Source: Gracilaria gracilis
Taxonomy: Eukaryota > Rhodophyta > Florideophyceae > Gracilariales > Gracilariaceae
Direction: 5' to 3'
Assembly: GCA_030374805.1 (NCBI GenBank)
Contig: JARGSG010000076.1
Location: 62,001-126,000, forward strand
DNA: 64,000 nt
A model generated the notes under the pieces. The model was not told the DNA's origin. It made no database searches and worked only from the letters and a program-made list of their open reading frames with translations. Position numbers and translations under genes: made by a program. Below are positions 8,854-20,149 of this stretch, piece by piece; position 1 is the first letter of the stretch; each line of letters begins with the position of its first letter.

Positions 8854-11607
8854 ATGCCACCTCGCAAGCATAAAAGGGGTCGCGATTCAAGACAACCGAA
8901 CCCAAGTGCAGGGGTGTCAGAAATGCCGCCCCTAACACGAGGGAGAGGGAGGGCAAAAGGCACTACGCCGCGTATGCCACTAGCCCGAGCAATGACGAAG
9001 AAGGTTTCGCCCGCTGCTACGCCGGTAGTGAAAGGCGGCGATGCAGTGCATTTGTTTGTGACGGTTGGGAAAGAAAAGAGCAGGGTGAAAGTGGGAACCG
9101 CGGAGGTGAGAGGTGTCGGGTCCGCCAGTGGTGCTGGGAAGGCCCTTTTCCGTTCGCGCCGTGGGCATGTTCTAAGCGCGACTGCCCTAGAAGGTGAAGA
9201 ATTGGTTGTGATCTGAAAGACGAAGATTATAAATCATGGAAGCGCGAAGTACCCTTACCGTTTTTAAGGTGCTGGAGACCCACCAAGTACGCTGAGCGAG
9301 TTGTTCTGGGCTTTGTTGTATGCGTGGAATACGTCCATGATGGACCCAATCGAGATTCCGCAAATTCCTACTCCAGAGTCTGGGGCTGGCAAGTCTTCTA
9401 CATCTCAGCCTGAAAAAATGGTTGCTTCGGAGGTCGAGAAACCTGCTGAGGAAGCTTCCAAACCTCCAGAAAAGTCTTCTCACGGGATGAAGAAGTCCGT
9501 GGGAGCGAGCGGCAGCATCATAGAGGACTCCGACGACGATATTGCGGAGGTCTTCCAGACGAGTAAGGCTCCGCTTACTGACCCGGAGGAGGATTTGTTC
9601 GATGAAGGAGACAGTGTTCCGTCGGAGGAGGTCGACAACACCCTGTCTCTCAAGAAGATTTCCTTTGCCGACTATGTTCAGCGCAGGTTAACGATGGATA
9701 TAGAGATAATTGAAATCCCGAAGAAGACAGTACGAAGTGGGGATCTGGAACAAGAAAGGCGGCGATGATGAAATGTCTCACCTTTGGTTGGCTTCCGTCT
9801 GCACGTTCGATTGATATGGCATCTCTAGGGGAGTATGATGTGAATTAAATAGTAGTTGATGGGAAAAGTTTTGTGCCCGTAACCCTCATAGACGGATATC
9901 ACCGAATTCTTGTGATACGAGACTTGCATGGAGAAGGTGGGAAGTGGGTGGATATAGTCTCTTCCTTGGATGTTGTGCTGTGAGGAAGAAAGGAGGAGAA
10001 GGACATGACAATGAACGAGGTACTAGGACTCGGCAATCTTCTGAACGAGATGAGTTCGAATGTGCTGCAATCCGATTTGCTCCAAAGAGGATGAAGAAGG
10101 GCACCATGAAGACCCCTTCTGGGGATATACCAATGGAGACTGTTACTTTATTCAGGAATACGACGAAGCCGGCATTGAAAAAGTTCTTCAAAGAACAGAA
10201 AATAAATTTGGTGTCTTCGAGCGAGGATGAAAGTGGTGGCAGTCAGAACGATAGTAGGTTCGTTCAGGACGAGGAAGAAGTGGTGGAGGAAGGAACGATG
10301 CGTGGATTTGAAGATAAGAATATCGAAAAACCACCGAAAGGGGTGAATAAGGCAGGTGAGTGGGCTGGTGGATCGGATAAGTCATGGACGATTCTCGTGA
10401 ATGCGCTACCGAGTGAGTGGTCGGGAGGGAAAAATGCAGTGAAACATCAGCACCCGTGGATGGAGATGATTCATTTACAAAAGGAACACCGGCTGGGTGT
10501 TTGGGGTTGGCGGATTTGATAGCGGTCTATCACGCGGTGGACTGGCATGCCGCCCGGAATGTGCACAAAAAGAGGGGTAGCACGAAAGAACCAGTTCTTG
10601 GGGTGAAGCTTTCGTTGAAGGGAAAGCCGAGAGGGGAGGAAGAAGCTCTTTGGATGGCGGCAATGGAGAGGGATGACCTCGCTCGAGAGAACTTCGCGAC
10701 GAAGAGAATGAAATTGATGGAAAAGGGTTTCTGTGTTTTGGAACACTTCGGAACTGATGAAGGTATGTCAGAGGAGGCAAAGAAGAGGGGCGTGGTGGTG
10801 GATGAAGATGTGACAGAAGGGTTGCTGGAGTTTTTTGAGAAGGACTTCAAGGAGCAGGCAGACTTGAAGTTTGAAGAGAACCGAACGAAATAGAATCCCA
10901 TCATCAACTCGAGGGAAGGAAAGGATGCTGGGGACAGGATGCAAGGAATTGGACGATATATTACGACGAAGAAGGGGATTGTTGATTGCATGGAATCGGA
11001 TGAGAAGAATGTGATGATGGTGAGAAAGCGGGCGTTGTTGAATGCGAAGATTGGGCAAATTGCATCGGCTCTTTGCCTTTGTAACAACAGCAAGGCGAAG
11101 AAAAGGATGTATGCGCCGCAGACCGGAGGGTGTGTGTTTTGTAGGGGGGAGGGATGCCCAAGGCAGTTGTTTTACACTGATTTTCGAGGGTTGAAGAATG
11201 TGGAGAAGGATAAGGGAGATACTCCGGGGTTCTTCGTGGTGGCCTCTAGGGGTAGTTCATTTATGATATGGGTTTTTGAGAGATCACGCAATATGTATGT
11301 GACGGATGACAAGAGTTTGAGGAGGTTATCACGTACAATGGTTGTAAAGAAGTTCAGGTTTCCGCCTTACTATGGGTGTATTGGGAGAGAAGGTGTGTGT
11401 CATGTGGGAGCTGGGTACATGAATGCGTTGGTGAAAGAGAATTGCCTGAAGTATCACATGTACTTTGTACCTGAAGGATACAAGCTCCCTGACGTGGTGC
11501 ACAGGGAGCCAGCGTTTCGGCCAAAGTTCGTAGATGAGGACTTTGGGCTACGAGAAGACCCTAACGATCAGCTGGAAGATGATAAAGATTTTGAAGGAAG
11601 AGAATGA
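8854..11607 (+). pseudogene. AT-hook protein with C-terminal 2-oxoglutarate/Fe(II)-oxygenase-like domain (broken)
   Basis: The ATG at 8854 opens a basic stretch with RGRGRAKG (AT-hook-like). The same frame continues through TGA (9214-9216) and TAA (9265-9267) to 9768, with an acidic low-complexity linker (IIEDSDDDIAEV). A second frame (9944-10519) carries more acidic linker. A third (from about 10440) runs to 11607 across TAG 10891-10893. This last part has the features of a phytanoyl-type 2OG oxygenase: an entry block KLMEKGFCVLEHFG (~10710), CPRQLFYTDF (~11155) where Q-x-x-H-x-D is expected, a beta pair FFVVASRGSSFMIWVF, and REGVCHVGAGY (~11390) with the distal metal His, then KYHMYFVPEGY. 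The first metal His is Tyr here. DNA or a DNA-bound protein is a plausible substrate because of the AT-hook. Two frameshifts and three stops make it a pseudogene unless introns are involved. Confidence 0.5.
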
Positions 11608-12045
11608 AATGGAAGATATAGAAGATGGAGAGGACGAGTACGAAGAAGAAGATGAAGAGATGTCAGGTGGTCCTGCTTAGAATACAGATGGGAATTACGA
11701 AAAAGGACATATGATAATGGATGACGACGATGAGTAGGTATAATGTAGCACTTATACTGTTGTGTTTGTTTGTGACAGAGACTCTACATAAAAACTGAAC
11801 AGGTGATTTGTTTAAGCGGCAACTTAAGAAGAATTGGAGAACAAAAACGGCTTTTTTTTGTAGTTGCAACGAGTACGAGGTTTACAATTTGTTCTCATTA
11901 CTAGTGAATGTGATGTCTAAGAACATTGACATAGTTGGTGTGGAAAGGGGCAGGGTCCTGCCTTCCGGCAAGTTTTTCGTCTGCAGAGGTGAGATAGAAG
12001 TAAGCATTTCTGGATTCATACTCCTAGAAAGAGGCTGGGAAGGAA

Positions 12046-12732
12046 TTAAGGCTGCTGCCATTTTCTAAAAGTGATTCCCCTATAGAACGAATATTGAAGG
12101 AGAGACCTGTGTTGAAGGTGACTATCCCTAGAAGCCCCTTCATTATAGTTGAGACAAAAGTATTTTTTCTTTGTAGCCACTTCATGCATGGTAACAAATC
12201 TAAATGAAGAACCGACGAGATTGAAGAAAGAGATCCAAACGAGCTTTTGGTAGTAAGACCTGGAAAAGGTGTTTTCTTCTCCGATACTGCAAGTGAGAAC
12301 TGCGGTCCAGAGGCGTTCAGCTATTGCCAGAGCCGACTTTCCGGTGGCTGTGGTTAGACCATTGGGAGAGAGAGAAGTGACACCATCCTTTGGGGAGGCG
12401 CCGATAGTGGGAACGGCGATGTAAAGAGCGGCTCGTGTGCAGTGCTCCATTCCATGTTGGAAAAGAATGGGAAGAATGTGACCATTCTGGATGAATGCCA
12501 AGTCTTCTGCTCGCGGTGCTGGACAAGACAGAATTACTTTTTCGAGAAGGTCGTTCCTGCCAAAGAAGAAGATTGGACCCTGGGGAAGGCAATCTGCGGA
12601 AATGAAGTGTTCGATGGAGAGAAAGGTGTCTAGAGGGGAACCATTGTTGTAAAGCATGGTGCCAATACGGCTTCTACCTACGACAACAGCTGGGATGATT
12701 GTAGAACGGAGAAAAGATGAATGGGAGCTCAT
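12046..12732 (-). CDS. Ketopantoate-reductase-like / 6PGDH-like Rossmann protein
   Basis: A 228-residue intact frame with an ATG start. It begins with a beta strand and glycine turn AVVVGRSRIG (degenerate NAD(P)-binding GxGxxG with a missing middle Gly), followed by GPIFFFGRNDLLEKVI and EDLAFIQNGHILPIL. The last matches the 'EDLVFxQNG' strand of the ApbA/PanE-like family found in plants and algae. Next come DGVTSLSPNGLTTATGKSA and a helix ending in QKLVWISFFNLVG, also family blocks. The usual family length is above 300 residues; here the C-terminal helical domain is cut short after about residue 180 and replaced by unrelated sequence, so the protein may be truncated. It lies between two element relics, so it could be a host gene or a captured host fragment. 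The G-to-S change argues against full function. Confidence 0.55.
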   Translation of the reverse strand: MSSHSSFLRSTIIPAVVVGRSRIGTMLYNNGSPLDTFLSIEHFISADCLPQGPIFFFGRNDLLEKVILSCPAPRAEDLAFIQNGHILPILFQHGMEHCTRAALYIAVPTIGASPKDGVTSLSPNGLTTATGKSALAIAERLWTAVLTCSIGEENTFSRSYYQKLVWISFFNLVGSSFRFVTMHEVATKKKYFCLNYNEGASRDSHLQHRSLLQYSFYRGITFRKWQQP

Positions 12733-13169
12733 TGCGATGAGTTTGTTTGATTGAAGGTATGGGCTGTTGAAAAGTGTCGGGTGCTGGTAGCTTTGAAAGG
12801 AAAGTGGTCTACATTCTCAGAAGTGGGTAAAGCTTTAAGTACACGACTGGGCTGTTGTTTTGGTCATCGAAAAAAGTGTTCCAGGGGATAAGGAGATTTG
12901 TATGATTCGGTTATGGAAAGAAATGGGCAGCAGGGTGGTACAGGAGGTAGGTTCTAAGAGTGTGTTTATGAGAAAGTATGCAGTGAAATAAAGCATAGAA
13001 AGTAAAAGTTTATGGTACCGTTCGTACTTGAGAGGTGGTGCATCAGGGGTTTCATTGGGATATGGTATGGACCGAGTTTGGGAAAATGTGGAGATTTTTA
13101 TGAAAAAAATGGAAACTCTGTGGAGTCGCGGGAAATAGGAGTGGATGTGAGGGCAGCGCAAGTGGGTTT

Positions 13170-14234
13170 GTGGCCGACAGTGCCACGGGTGGGCAGATTG
13201 CGCGGGAGTGCTGCAACTGTCGGGTTCATCTCAGTTGTTCTATTTATCTTCGTTATCGTAAACTTCCGTTTATTTCTGGGATGTCGAATAGGTACGTCGA
13301 GGACGAGGAGCTAGTTGCTCTGCTTCACCGGACGGTGGTACCAGAGACGCCACCGGGAAAGATGAAAGAGGGTGGGGACAAGTTTGCATGGGGGAGAAGG
13401 AGGGAAGTGGGGATGGAGAGGGAGGTGGAGGTGATGGGGGTGGAGAGGATGCGGGACCGGAGAGGAGGTTTACGGCGGAGATGGAGGAGTGTTTGAGGAG
13501 GCTTGGAGGGGATCTGAAGTAGCATTTGGAAGACTGGCTTTCTGAGATGGTTATTGAGATAGGAGGGGTGGTGCTGAGTGTGTTGGAGATTGGGGTGCCA
13601 ATGGATTTGATTTCGATGACTCGGAAGAGGATGACGTTGGCTGAAATGGGGACAGGAAGGTATATGAGTGGGATGATAGAGTGCGTTAGGAGGGAGCTGG
13701 TGACGCTGAGAAGGGAGAATATGGGGCTGAGGGGACGTGTGGAGGTGTTGGAGGCGCAAGTGGGACAGATGGAGAAGGCGTGCCAATTGTTGTTGGAGGT
13801 GAAGGAGCTGGTGAGGGAAGGAGGCGTTGGGAGGGAGCCCGGAAGAGTGAAAGGGTCACAGATGACGCCTGGCTCTCGTGGTGGAGGTGGGTGTGCGAGG
13901 GGGTGGAGCGGAGAAGGAAATGGAGTGGAGGTTGGGGGAAGTCGGCTGAGGAAGAGGCGAAAGGGTGGGGTGATTGTGGGCGAAGATGGGGAGGTGTGTG
14001 TGCCTCGGCAGCTGAGGTGTAGAGCGTCACTAGTTGGGTTTGGTAGTGCGGCGGCAGCTGTGTGAACGGCGGAGCGCATACTAGAGGGGCAGGAAGAGAA
14101 GAGGCTAGGAGGGGTTGGAAGCCGGTTTGGGGCTAGGAAATTGTACGAGAATGGAGAGAGTGTTTCTTTGGAGTTCTTCAACTTGACATTTAGAGAACCT
14201 GAGACTCAGGATCCGAATGCAGGGTTGGAATAAG
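13170..14234 (+). pseudogene. Coiled-coil protein relic
   Basis: From about 13460 one + frame reads FTAEMEECLRRLGGDLK, meets a TAG (13520-13522), and continues as HLEDWLSEMVIEIGG. A strong coiled coil follows (VRRELVTLRRENMGLRGRVE, 13685-13745), then a Gly/Arg-rich basic stretch. After a TGA (14063-14065) the same frame runs RILEGQEEKRLGG... to a final TAA at 14232-14234. Upstream, a different frame (13170-13400) looks coding and holds a Cys/His cluster, ECCNCRVHLSC. The layout (basic/low complexity, coiled coil, globular end) is like the 1451-3208 relic but the sequences are not evidently homologous. The minus-strand frames are Pro/Ser-rich shadows. Confidence 0.4.
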
Positions 14235-15860
14235 GGAGCGCTGGTGGTGGGTTCGTAATTTTTTAGAGTGTTTTTGACGAGTGTGGTGAATGTAAAGTTA
14301 CGAACGGTGGCAGGGGAACTACAAAGTATCCTTCAACTCCAGTAGGTGACGTTTGAACTGCACTGAACGGAAAGGTGAATTCTAAAATTTTTTTTTGCCT
14401 TGTCAACTCGCGCAAACTGCAAAAAAGCTAGTTTTTTTGGACTTTTAATTTCAAAACTAGCGATCTAGCATACTAAACTAGCATTCCGAGAACACCGACG
14501 AGATATTCAAACCCGAATTCTTTTTCAACGACAGCGATGTTGGCCAGATTAAGGCAATTCATGAGTGGTTTGGGATGAAGGCATCTATATACCTGTGGCC
14601 CGTGAAACGTGCTTTGAAGAGAAAAACTTGGTGCCCTAAGAAAATCTGAGGCATCAAGATATACTGAAAAGGTCGAGCAAAAAATTTCGAACATGGTCTC
14701 TGTACATTACAACTTACATCCATTTTTTTACAATGAAAACGATGGATGAAATCAAGCAGACTTGGTTAAACTCCGTTCAAGAGTTGTGCAATTTTCAAAA
14801 CGGTAAGGTACTCGGAGAACTGTATTCTTTCTTGAATGAAAATTGGTATTCTGATAACTGGTTTGTGTTATGGGAAACGCGTACGGAAGCTTCGACTGCT
14901 TTTTGAAGGACAACTATGATGGTCGAACCTCATTAAACTGTGCTTAAAAGGTTATATTTACGAAGCTATAATCGACCGCGCGGACTTCTTGGTATTCGTT
15001 CTAGAGAACTTCATGAAGAAATATGTATGTGACCTCAATAGCCTGATTACTTGTGGTACAAAAGCATTCTGGTTTATGCAATTCAGAAAAGAATGGAAAC
15101 ACACAAGTGAAAAAAAAAGAATGATTATGAAATGAACAAGTCACAATGGTTATGTTCTTGCCCGGCGTTCATGAGACCATGATTTTTATTTTGCAAGCAC
15201 TTAGTCGAAAAAGATCCATGTCCTTAGTATCGTGACATAATGCTCCATCATCGTCCACACATTTTATTTTTGAAAGATAGCGAGACCAATTTCTCTCCCG
15301 TTTCCATTGTGAGAATTTCCATGATCCTTTGGAGCCTCCATTGTTGTTTTAAAACCCACCTATGCTTTCCAACCGACCGCCTTTGTCCTTCTTTCAAAAC
15401 CTAGATTCCCCAGAAATCGATATTTCAGAATTCCAACAAATAGTAAAACGCGGTTAAGAGCTACTAAGCTGAGCTCACGATCATTTGCAGGCAATTTTAC
15501 ACAGTACCGCTGAAAGCGCGCAGCTGAATTTGTTTTGGATTTCTGTCATTTCTCCATTGGAGAGGTACAATGAATCGGTAACTCGTAATCTGTCTGCGAG
15601 AGAAGCACCAAAAACATTTGACTCTGAGCGCACAACGTTCCACCAGTAAACACTTCGTGTCATCCTGTCTGTCAGTTGAATTTGCTTCTTGTTTGACGCC
15701 CTGGTCAAAACTTGCAATGAAGTATGTGTTGAGAATTATGTCAGAGAGCGGAGACGGTGATGGAGGGATCTTTCGGCCCAATATGCGTCAGTGTCGTTGA
15801 AAATGTAACGAAACGCTGACTTTGCTGGAACGCCAGTGTTTGGAAATATATGGCAAAGGA
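14235..15860. other. No gene recognised
   Basis: AT-rich flank between the left block and the gypsy 5' LTR. Only short open frames occur. Minus-strand stretches 14694-14473 and 15781-15481 look faintly protein-like but carry no motif I recognise. Confidence 0.4.
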
Positions 15861-16675
15861 TGTGGTGCAACCCCCATGAGGGTAATTTTCCCGACTCAGT
15901 CGTTTTCGCGTGGGCGTGACTGTGCGCTTGCTACCGCAACGTGCGGGTTTCTTGTTACCATTATGGTGTGCATGGTGTGCATAGTGTAATCGCCACGTAT
16001 AATACAGTCCTAATATGGGTGTGATGGGTACACATGTGGCACGGTTGCAAGGGACGGTTGGCGCAGCATTGCTGGTATTTTAGATATTTATTACATAGTG
16101 CTTACATAGTTTAGGGAGGTTTTTACACACTATATAGTTTCAGGGCGCCAAGGCCCTGCCACTCAGTATATCTCCGCAACCCGGGTTGGCTATACAATAC
16201 TTCGCCTCCTTCCGTACTCTACTCTTTTTCGGAGGGATACGCCGTTGCCAACGGGCTGTCTATTCCTCTCCATCACCTAAACAAACCCATCGCTGGGAGT
16301 ATTTACCAACTATTGTCGTGTTCGTCCTTGCATAAGGTGCCCTCCGGCTTTGTCGTTTTCTTTGGTCACCTTCGTGACTCCCTCTTCTTTCCTTTTTCCT
16401 TTTGGAATGCTCCCCGTGCCCCGCGGCCTGTGCTGACGACGCGTCGCACTCGCCACACTGTGGAAACTTCGCCTCCTTGGAGTAAAACACACAACCGCCG
16501 CTCGCGCCGAGAACCTTCTTTTCTCACCTTCCTACGCGTGTCGTGAAGGGTTGACCTCGGTCTTACACCCGACTTAGCCGTGTCATCCCTGGAAGGACTC
16601 TACTGCTGACTTTGCCTCGTGATGGAACGTCCAGACGTTTTCTGGTGCTTTCCCGCTTGTGGGCATTGCACTACA
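15861..16675 (+). repeat. 5' LTR of the gypsy element
   Basis: It aligns by eye with 31237-32062 throughout, with many substitutions and small indels. Shared stretches include catgagggt, ttttagatatttattacatagt, actatatagt and the end ggcatt.cac.aca. It begins with TG and ends with CA, as LTRs do. The boundaries are by-eye estimates. Confidence 0.75.
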
Positions 16676-16678
16676 AAG

Positions 16679-16690
16679 TGGTCTCCTGAC
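16679..16690 (+). other. Putative primer-binding site
   Basis: tggtctcctgac starts three bases after the 5' LTR end. The TGG start and the position are those of a tRNA primer-binding site. The tRNA species was not identified. Confidence 0.4.
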
Positions 16691-16786
16691 TTAGAAGAAT
16701 ACACTTGTATTGTGCGTTTTTCCCTCCTTGAGGTGATTTCTTGCTATACCGTAAGCGTCCTATAATCCAGTTGAACGGTTTACCCG

Positions 16787-18235
16787 ATGTCTCGGAAGCC
16801 CTTAAACTCGGAACCGGCGGCTACCCGCAGCCGCTCACATGATAGTGGGGATATTTCCGATAATCGGTTGGTTTCGAAGATCTCTATTCGGGCAGGTTCA
16901 AACCTTTCCGGGAAGGTCGCTCCGAGAGCTTCGAGCCAACACCAAGAATCCCAGAACCTTCCGTTGGCACCTTTGGTGACTACTCAGCATGGTGCGGGCC
17001 TTCTCAGAGTGTTGCTAGTCCGCCTCAGGGGTCCCAGCCTGCTCCCGCTGAAGCGGCGTCTCAGCACCGTCGAGAGGTTGCTAACACCCGCCAGGGAAAT
17101 TCACTCGAAGAACAGGTTCGCACTCTGCGTCCCTCTCGTAATATCCTATTAGAGAAGTTTGGCACCCTCCGCGAGGTGGTCGAGAGAGTTCCTGCAAAGA
17201 GCGTTGCTGAGGACCTCCGTATTTTAGGGTCTGATGTAAGCACATTGTTTGAGTGTTTGGGTTCGCTCACTGCCTTTGTAGAAAGAATTTAGGAGCCTTT
17301 CAATCACGTCCGTGCTCGTCTAGCGACGTTGGAGAAGACCATCATAATGGATGTTCACTCTCAGAATGATCCGGTTGCTGCTGGGTCACAACTCGAATAG
17401 CACCCTTGACAGGGCAAGGACTGCCGCAGGCGGAAACCCAAACGCCGAAGCTACGATTCAAATTCATCAAATTTGTCGGAATCTCACCCTAGTAACTCGG
17501 ATAGGTTTATCTCGGCTGACTCTGGGTCAAAGGATGGTCGGCGTGGGCGCTCTTCGCGCTCTAAGCGGTTCTCTGCCACCAAGGGGGTGATCTACTCCCT
17601 TACTAAGTGCAGAAGGCACCCCGGACTCCGGGAATTGAAACCTACGAATAGAATGTACCGAAAGCTACCTTCGTAATGATACTATTGGCTGGAGGATTCA
17701 TCACTAAATCGCACACCCCGTGGAACGGGCAAGGTGAAAGATTGCATCAAACGCATGTAACTTTCGCTGAGGAACCAGAGCTTTTCTGGAGAGGATCCAA
17801 TTATGGAGTTGGATTTTCTCGCCCACTTTATCGCGGAAGCCGATATACTTGAGATGAACGAAGGACAAGCCTACGTGGCGCTGCCGTAAATTTTACGGGG
17901 AAGGGCCGACGACCAATTTTACTCTGTATGAGGTTCATCTAGGTCCTTCAAAGGAGAGTAACATGCTGGCTGGAAGCTCTCCAGTACCTCTTGAGGTCAT
18001 AGGCGACAAATGCTGCTATTCAATCCGCGACCCTCGCCTTGAGGGATACCCGAAAGCGCTCCGGAGAGGTTGAACCCGATTTCGCGGTATGCATTAGCAA
18101 GGCTTTCCACCACTGTGGAAATATTTACCCCGCCGGGGAACGCTGTGCGTTGTTCGTTGACGGACTCGATCCCGCCATCAAGGCATTCGTCGCCCGTCGT
18201 CAGGAAGATAAGCCAAAAGATAAAATATCTTGAGC
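16787..18235 (+). pseudogene. gag: gypsy gag (degraded)
   Basis: The ATG at 16787 opens MSRKPLNSEPAATRSRSHDS. A frameshift near 17000-17100 leads into a helical stretch (LEKFGTLREVVERVPAKS; SDVSTLFECLGSLTAFVERI) ended by TAG 17290-17292, after which the frame reads EPFNHVRARLATLEK. The capsid-like end ALRDTRKRSGEVEPDFAVCI...FVDGLDPAIKAFVARRQ lies at 18034-18230. It would form the retroelement particle. Stops and frame changes exclude a working product. Confidence 0.6.
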
Positions 18236-18636
18236 TGGGCCAAGGCGCACATGTGAAACTTGATGCAATGCGCGCACGTGTCCCTCATCAGAGGTCTAAG
18301 GTCGCTAAGACGTGGAAGATGGAGGCCCCTTCTCCATCTTTGTCGCTTTTTGCCAATAAACGCTCTCAACAGGAACACGACACGGTGCTTTTGGCTCATG
18401 ACAAGGTCGGCTCACTTCCTACATCGATACTACCATCCACGACGGATACTTCTTTCGCGACTGCACAAGAAGATCCGCGCTTCTATGCGGACGTTACTCG
18501 CTTCCCGGCGGCGTGGATTCCGTATTCGAACGGAGTTTCCCGTTATTAACGGCCTGGATGGAAAGATACCCGCCCTGAGCTACGTTTCGCCGAAGCTCGG
18601 AATGGAACCTCACAAAAAGCAGCGACGAGGCTGATA

Positions 18637-18678
18637 TGCCACATATGTTACAGGAATGGCCACGTTTCGCCGCAATGA
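18637..18678 (+). pseudogene. gag zinc knuckle, last Cys replaced by a stop
   Basis: CHICYRNGHVSPQ is a CX2CX4HX4C nucleic-acid-binding knuckle in which the codon expected for the final Cys is TGA (18676-18678). It lies between the capsid-like region and the protease, as expected for gag. Confidence 0.55.
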
Positions 18679-19109
18679 CTCCTCACAGCGAAGGAATGGG
18701 CCAAATTCGTAGTAAACTACGAGGCCCTCACTCCAGAGGAAAAGCGATCGGTACCGATAGCTTCGCATCTGCGTGCCCAGATGAGCTTCTCGCACGTGGT
18801 TCAGCAATCGCGGTCAGTTACGATGGCATTGGTCGTCCCTGCTTTGCAGGTAGTCGAGTCAAACAACACGTCAGTGGTGGAACCCACGCGAAAGTCTCCC
18901 GCCCTCGTAGTAGAGGAGAACACTGGGGCACCACCAGAAGGGGGAATTTTTCAGTGAAACTGAAGATTGGAGTCTCCCCTTCGGGAGAGGCGGCCTCAGA
19001 GTTGAGGTTTTTAACGCCCGAGGCGTCTTCGTCTCGCTTCCCGGTGAAAATTCTCTCGAAGAAGGACATCGCAGTCGCAGACTCTGAACACGTAGGAGTT
19101 CTGCGTCGA

Positions 19110-19592
19110 ACGTGGATACGGTTGAAATTTACCCGGATTCTGGATTGGGTCTTGGTCATGGGCAAGCATAACTACAAGGTATACGCTGACCTTGGCCTAG
19201 ACCCCCAGTTTATGGTGAGAATTCTAAGTGTCCTGGATAAAGTTGATGGCCCAAACTTTATCCTGTAATCTCTATTGGTACCGCAATTGCGGTCTCTTAT
19301 TCGTCTTGACACGGTTCCAGAAGTCGCTGATGCGAAGAAAAACAGTTTGAAAACGGTAGGAGTCATCGACTTGGTCGTACGACTGGGCACCTCGATGGTG
19401 AAACTCGACTTTTTCGTTTTCCGTTCATTGGCTGCGCCAGTTATAATGGGATGTGCTTACTGCGACAGGTTTGTAGATGCCATCTGGCCCCACCTCAGGT
19501 GTGTGGAATTGGACGACAGATCATCCATCCCGATTTTCGGCCGCCCTCTCAAATGCGCTTCGAAGAAGCAGGTCTCATTGCCTGCTGCGTAG
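19110..19592 (+). pseudogene. gypsy aspartic protease (degraded)
   Basis: Near 19134 one frame reads PDSGLGLG, a D-S/T-G active-site candidate. After frame changes, 19380-19560 reads LGTSMVKLDFFVFRS and LAAPVIMGCAYCDRFVDAIW, the retropepsin C-terminal 'viiG.dyl' region. It processes gag-pol in intact elements. It is broken by stops. Confidence 0.5.
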
Positions 19593-20149
19593 GAACCGCC
19601 ACCCGCATCGTGAAAATACACGAAGCTTTGTATTGCAAAGTCGATTTCTATACCACCGGAATCCCAGGTCATGGTACAAGTGAGTTCCCGTCAACCTGGT
19701 CTTTGGGTTATTCAACCCTTATCCTCGTTGTAAAAATGATGTCAACTTGCTGCTGCGAATGGCGTTGTGCAGATCTCACCAGATGCCACGTTCCGTGTAT
19801 TGGCTGCCAACCTTGACACCAAACCCCAGTATCGGGGAGAGAACCAAGTAATTGGGTCTGTCCCTCCGCATCCGCTGGCAATGCTCCCAACGATGATGAC
19901 GGACGCTGACGTTCTCGATTTGGTTCCCTCTAAAAAGGACGCTAACTTTGAGAGAGTCGCCACTCCGTCTAAAGAGGTGGAGGAGACTACCGTTGAAACG
20001 AAATTGAAACCAATGGAATCGGATACGAAACTTGTTCCTTACTCAAGAAAGCATGGACTGACAAGCTAAGACCGCCTTGTACCGGCGAAGGCTTTCGAAG
20101 AGCTGGACCTCGGTCATATACCGGTATCGCATCGAAAACGCTCCGTGAT

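Noticed and set aside
13270..14181. 303-codon Pro/Ser-rich frame on the - strand
   Set aside because: Reverse complement of the + strand coiled-coil relic, which has heptads and a continuing frame.
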